Of a DNA stretch of 9,287 nucleotides, positions 8,584 to 9,287 are shown in pieces. The notes below the pieces were generated by a model. The model saw only the letters and a program-made list of their open reading frames with translations. It was not told where the DNA came from and made no database searches. Origin of the DNA: Oscillospiraceae bacterium (GTDB taxonomy: Bacteria; Bacillota; Clostridia; WRCU01); NCBI GenBank assembly GCA_009783805.1, contig WRCU01000038.1, positions 1-9,287 of the forward strand. The letters are read 5' to 3'. The translations under genes and the position numbers were made by a program. Positions within the stretch are counted from its first letter, which is position 1. Each line of letters starts with the position of its first letter.

Positions 8584-9287
8584 ATGATGATATTCGGTAA
8601 GGGAAGGCTCATACCATTGGCCACGAAGGTCACGGCGATCGTATTGCTGATCATAATGGTCAACACGGTGACGATAGCCGTCATGAGCTTCGCCATCCAT
8701 AGGGAGGACTCCGTTCAAGCCAGCTCCGACAAGGCGATGGCGATAGCGAAGTCGGCCTCGATTTCGGTGGACCCGGCGGAGTTCAGGAAGGCCATGGAGA
8801 CCGGCGAAAAAAGCGCCCACTACGAGCACCTGGAGCGCCAGTTCCTGAAGGTCAGGGAAGACGAGGGCCTCTCATACTTCTATGCCGGCACGTTCGACCC
8901 GGTGGGATGGGTCGACCCCGCCGGCAAGGTCGACTCGACCACCGGCGAGACCATGGTCGTCAGCATGAGGATATACGTGGAGGGGACGGCCTTCACCCTG
9001 AACGACGACGTGCGCAGGACCATGTTCCGTGAGTCGGCGTTCGCCGCCTATGAGAGCGGCGAGGCGCGCGTGACCGAGCCGTACAACTTCAACGTGGACG
9101 GCAGCAAGGGCATAGCGGCCTACGCGCCCATATTCGATGAGGGAGGGCTGATCATCGGGCTCATAGGCGTCCTGATGCCGATAGACAACGTCCTGGCCAG
9201 GAGCAACGACTTCGCGATGCTGATGCTGGGCATCTCGGCGCTCATCTTCGCGGTCATAGTCTGGGTCCCCATCCTGTACCTGCGGCG
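8584..9287 (+). CDS. Membrane sensor with Cache-like extracytoplasmic domain (3' end outside window)
   Basis: An uninterrupted frame of 234 codons from ATG 8584 runs past the window end. The N-terminus is short and basic, followed by a hydrophobic helix at about 15-37 (VTAIVLLIIMVNTVTIAV). A soluble region at about 40-205 then ends in AYAPIFDEGGLIIGLIGV, the closing strands typical of Cache/PAS-like sensor domains. A second hydrophobic helix spans about 210-233. This is the usual layout of an extracytoplasmic small-molecule sensor. The cytoplasmic output is not in the window, so it could be a chemoreceptor, histidine kinase, PP2C-type phosphatase or cyclic-di-GMP enzyme. GGGGAGG (8566-8572) is a good ribosome-binding site 11 bases upstream; ATG 8587 is an alternative one codon later. 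It starts 29 bases after the kinase stop with no visible promoter or terminator between, so co-transcription is likely. I cannot assign a ligand. Confidence 0.82.
   Translation, partial: MMIFGKGRLIPLATKVTAIVLLIIMVNTVTIAVMSFAIHREDSVQASSDKAMAIAKSASISVDPAEFRKAMETGEKSAHYEHLERQFLKVREDEGLSYFYAGTFDPVGWVDPAGKVDSTTGETMVVSMRIYVEGTAFTLNDDVRRTMFRESAFAAYESGEARVTEPYNFNVDGSKGIAAYAPIFDEGGLIIGLIGVLMPIDNVLARSNDFAMLMLGISALIFAVIVWVPILYLR

Overview
The window is G+C-rich (about two thirds by eye) and bacterial. All genes lie on the + strand. It holds two blocks: a tightly packed aromatic amino-acid (shikimate/chorismate) gene cluster at 1-5907, and a signal-transduction pair at about 6000-9287. Gene order and local motifs resemble anaerobic Bacillota of the class Clostridia. 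These include the INxRE-type type II dehydroquinase tail, the SRGGPVNY NADP loop of AroE, CGESGSTLR in EPSP synthase, GGGxxSGRLT in chorismate synthase, and the run prephenate dehydrogenase-aroB-aroA-aroC-chorismate mutase-aroE-aroK-aroQ, which I recall in Clostridium. The high G+C with many ATA and AGG codons fits a gut or sediment lineage better than classical Clostridium. Synergistota cannot be excluded. This placement is inference from memory.

Shikimate block. The window opens inside a prephenate dehydrogenase (tyrA) and continues with aroB, aroA, aroC, a monofunctional AroQ-class chorismate mutase, a fused shikimate dehydrogenase-shikimate kinase (aroE-aroK) and a type II 3-dehydroquinate dehydratase (aroQ). 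Together these encode all six steps from DAHP to chorismate, then chorismate to prephenate and prephenate to 4-hydroxyphenylpyruvate. DAHP synthase and prephenate dehydratase are not in the window; DAHP synthase may lie upstream. Neighbouring genes overlap by 1-4 bases or are 2-16 bases apart, so this reads as one translationally coupled operon with its promoter outside the window.

Boundary. The gap after aroQ (5908-6061) holds G+C-rich inverted repeats, the best a nested imperfect stem at 5967-6015. It is followed by a sigma70-like promoter with a perfect TATAAT at 6031-6036.

Signalling block. This promoter probably drives a soluble hybrid histidine kinase (PAS-PAS-HisKA-HATPase-REC-REC). 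After 29 bases comes the start of a membrane sensor with a Cache-like extracytoplasmic domain between two membrane helices; it runs off the end before any output domain. Nothing ties this pair to aromatic biosynthesis except adjacency.

I see no tRNA, rRNA, CRISPR array, insertion sequence, phage gene or clearly new system. The points most worth a second look are the AroE-AroK fusion, the stem that overlaps the -35 region of the kinase promoter, the uncertain start and possible structured leader of the kinase gene, and an A8 run inside the kinase gene.
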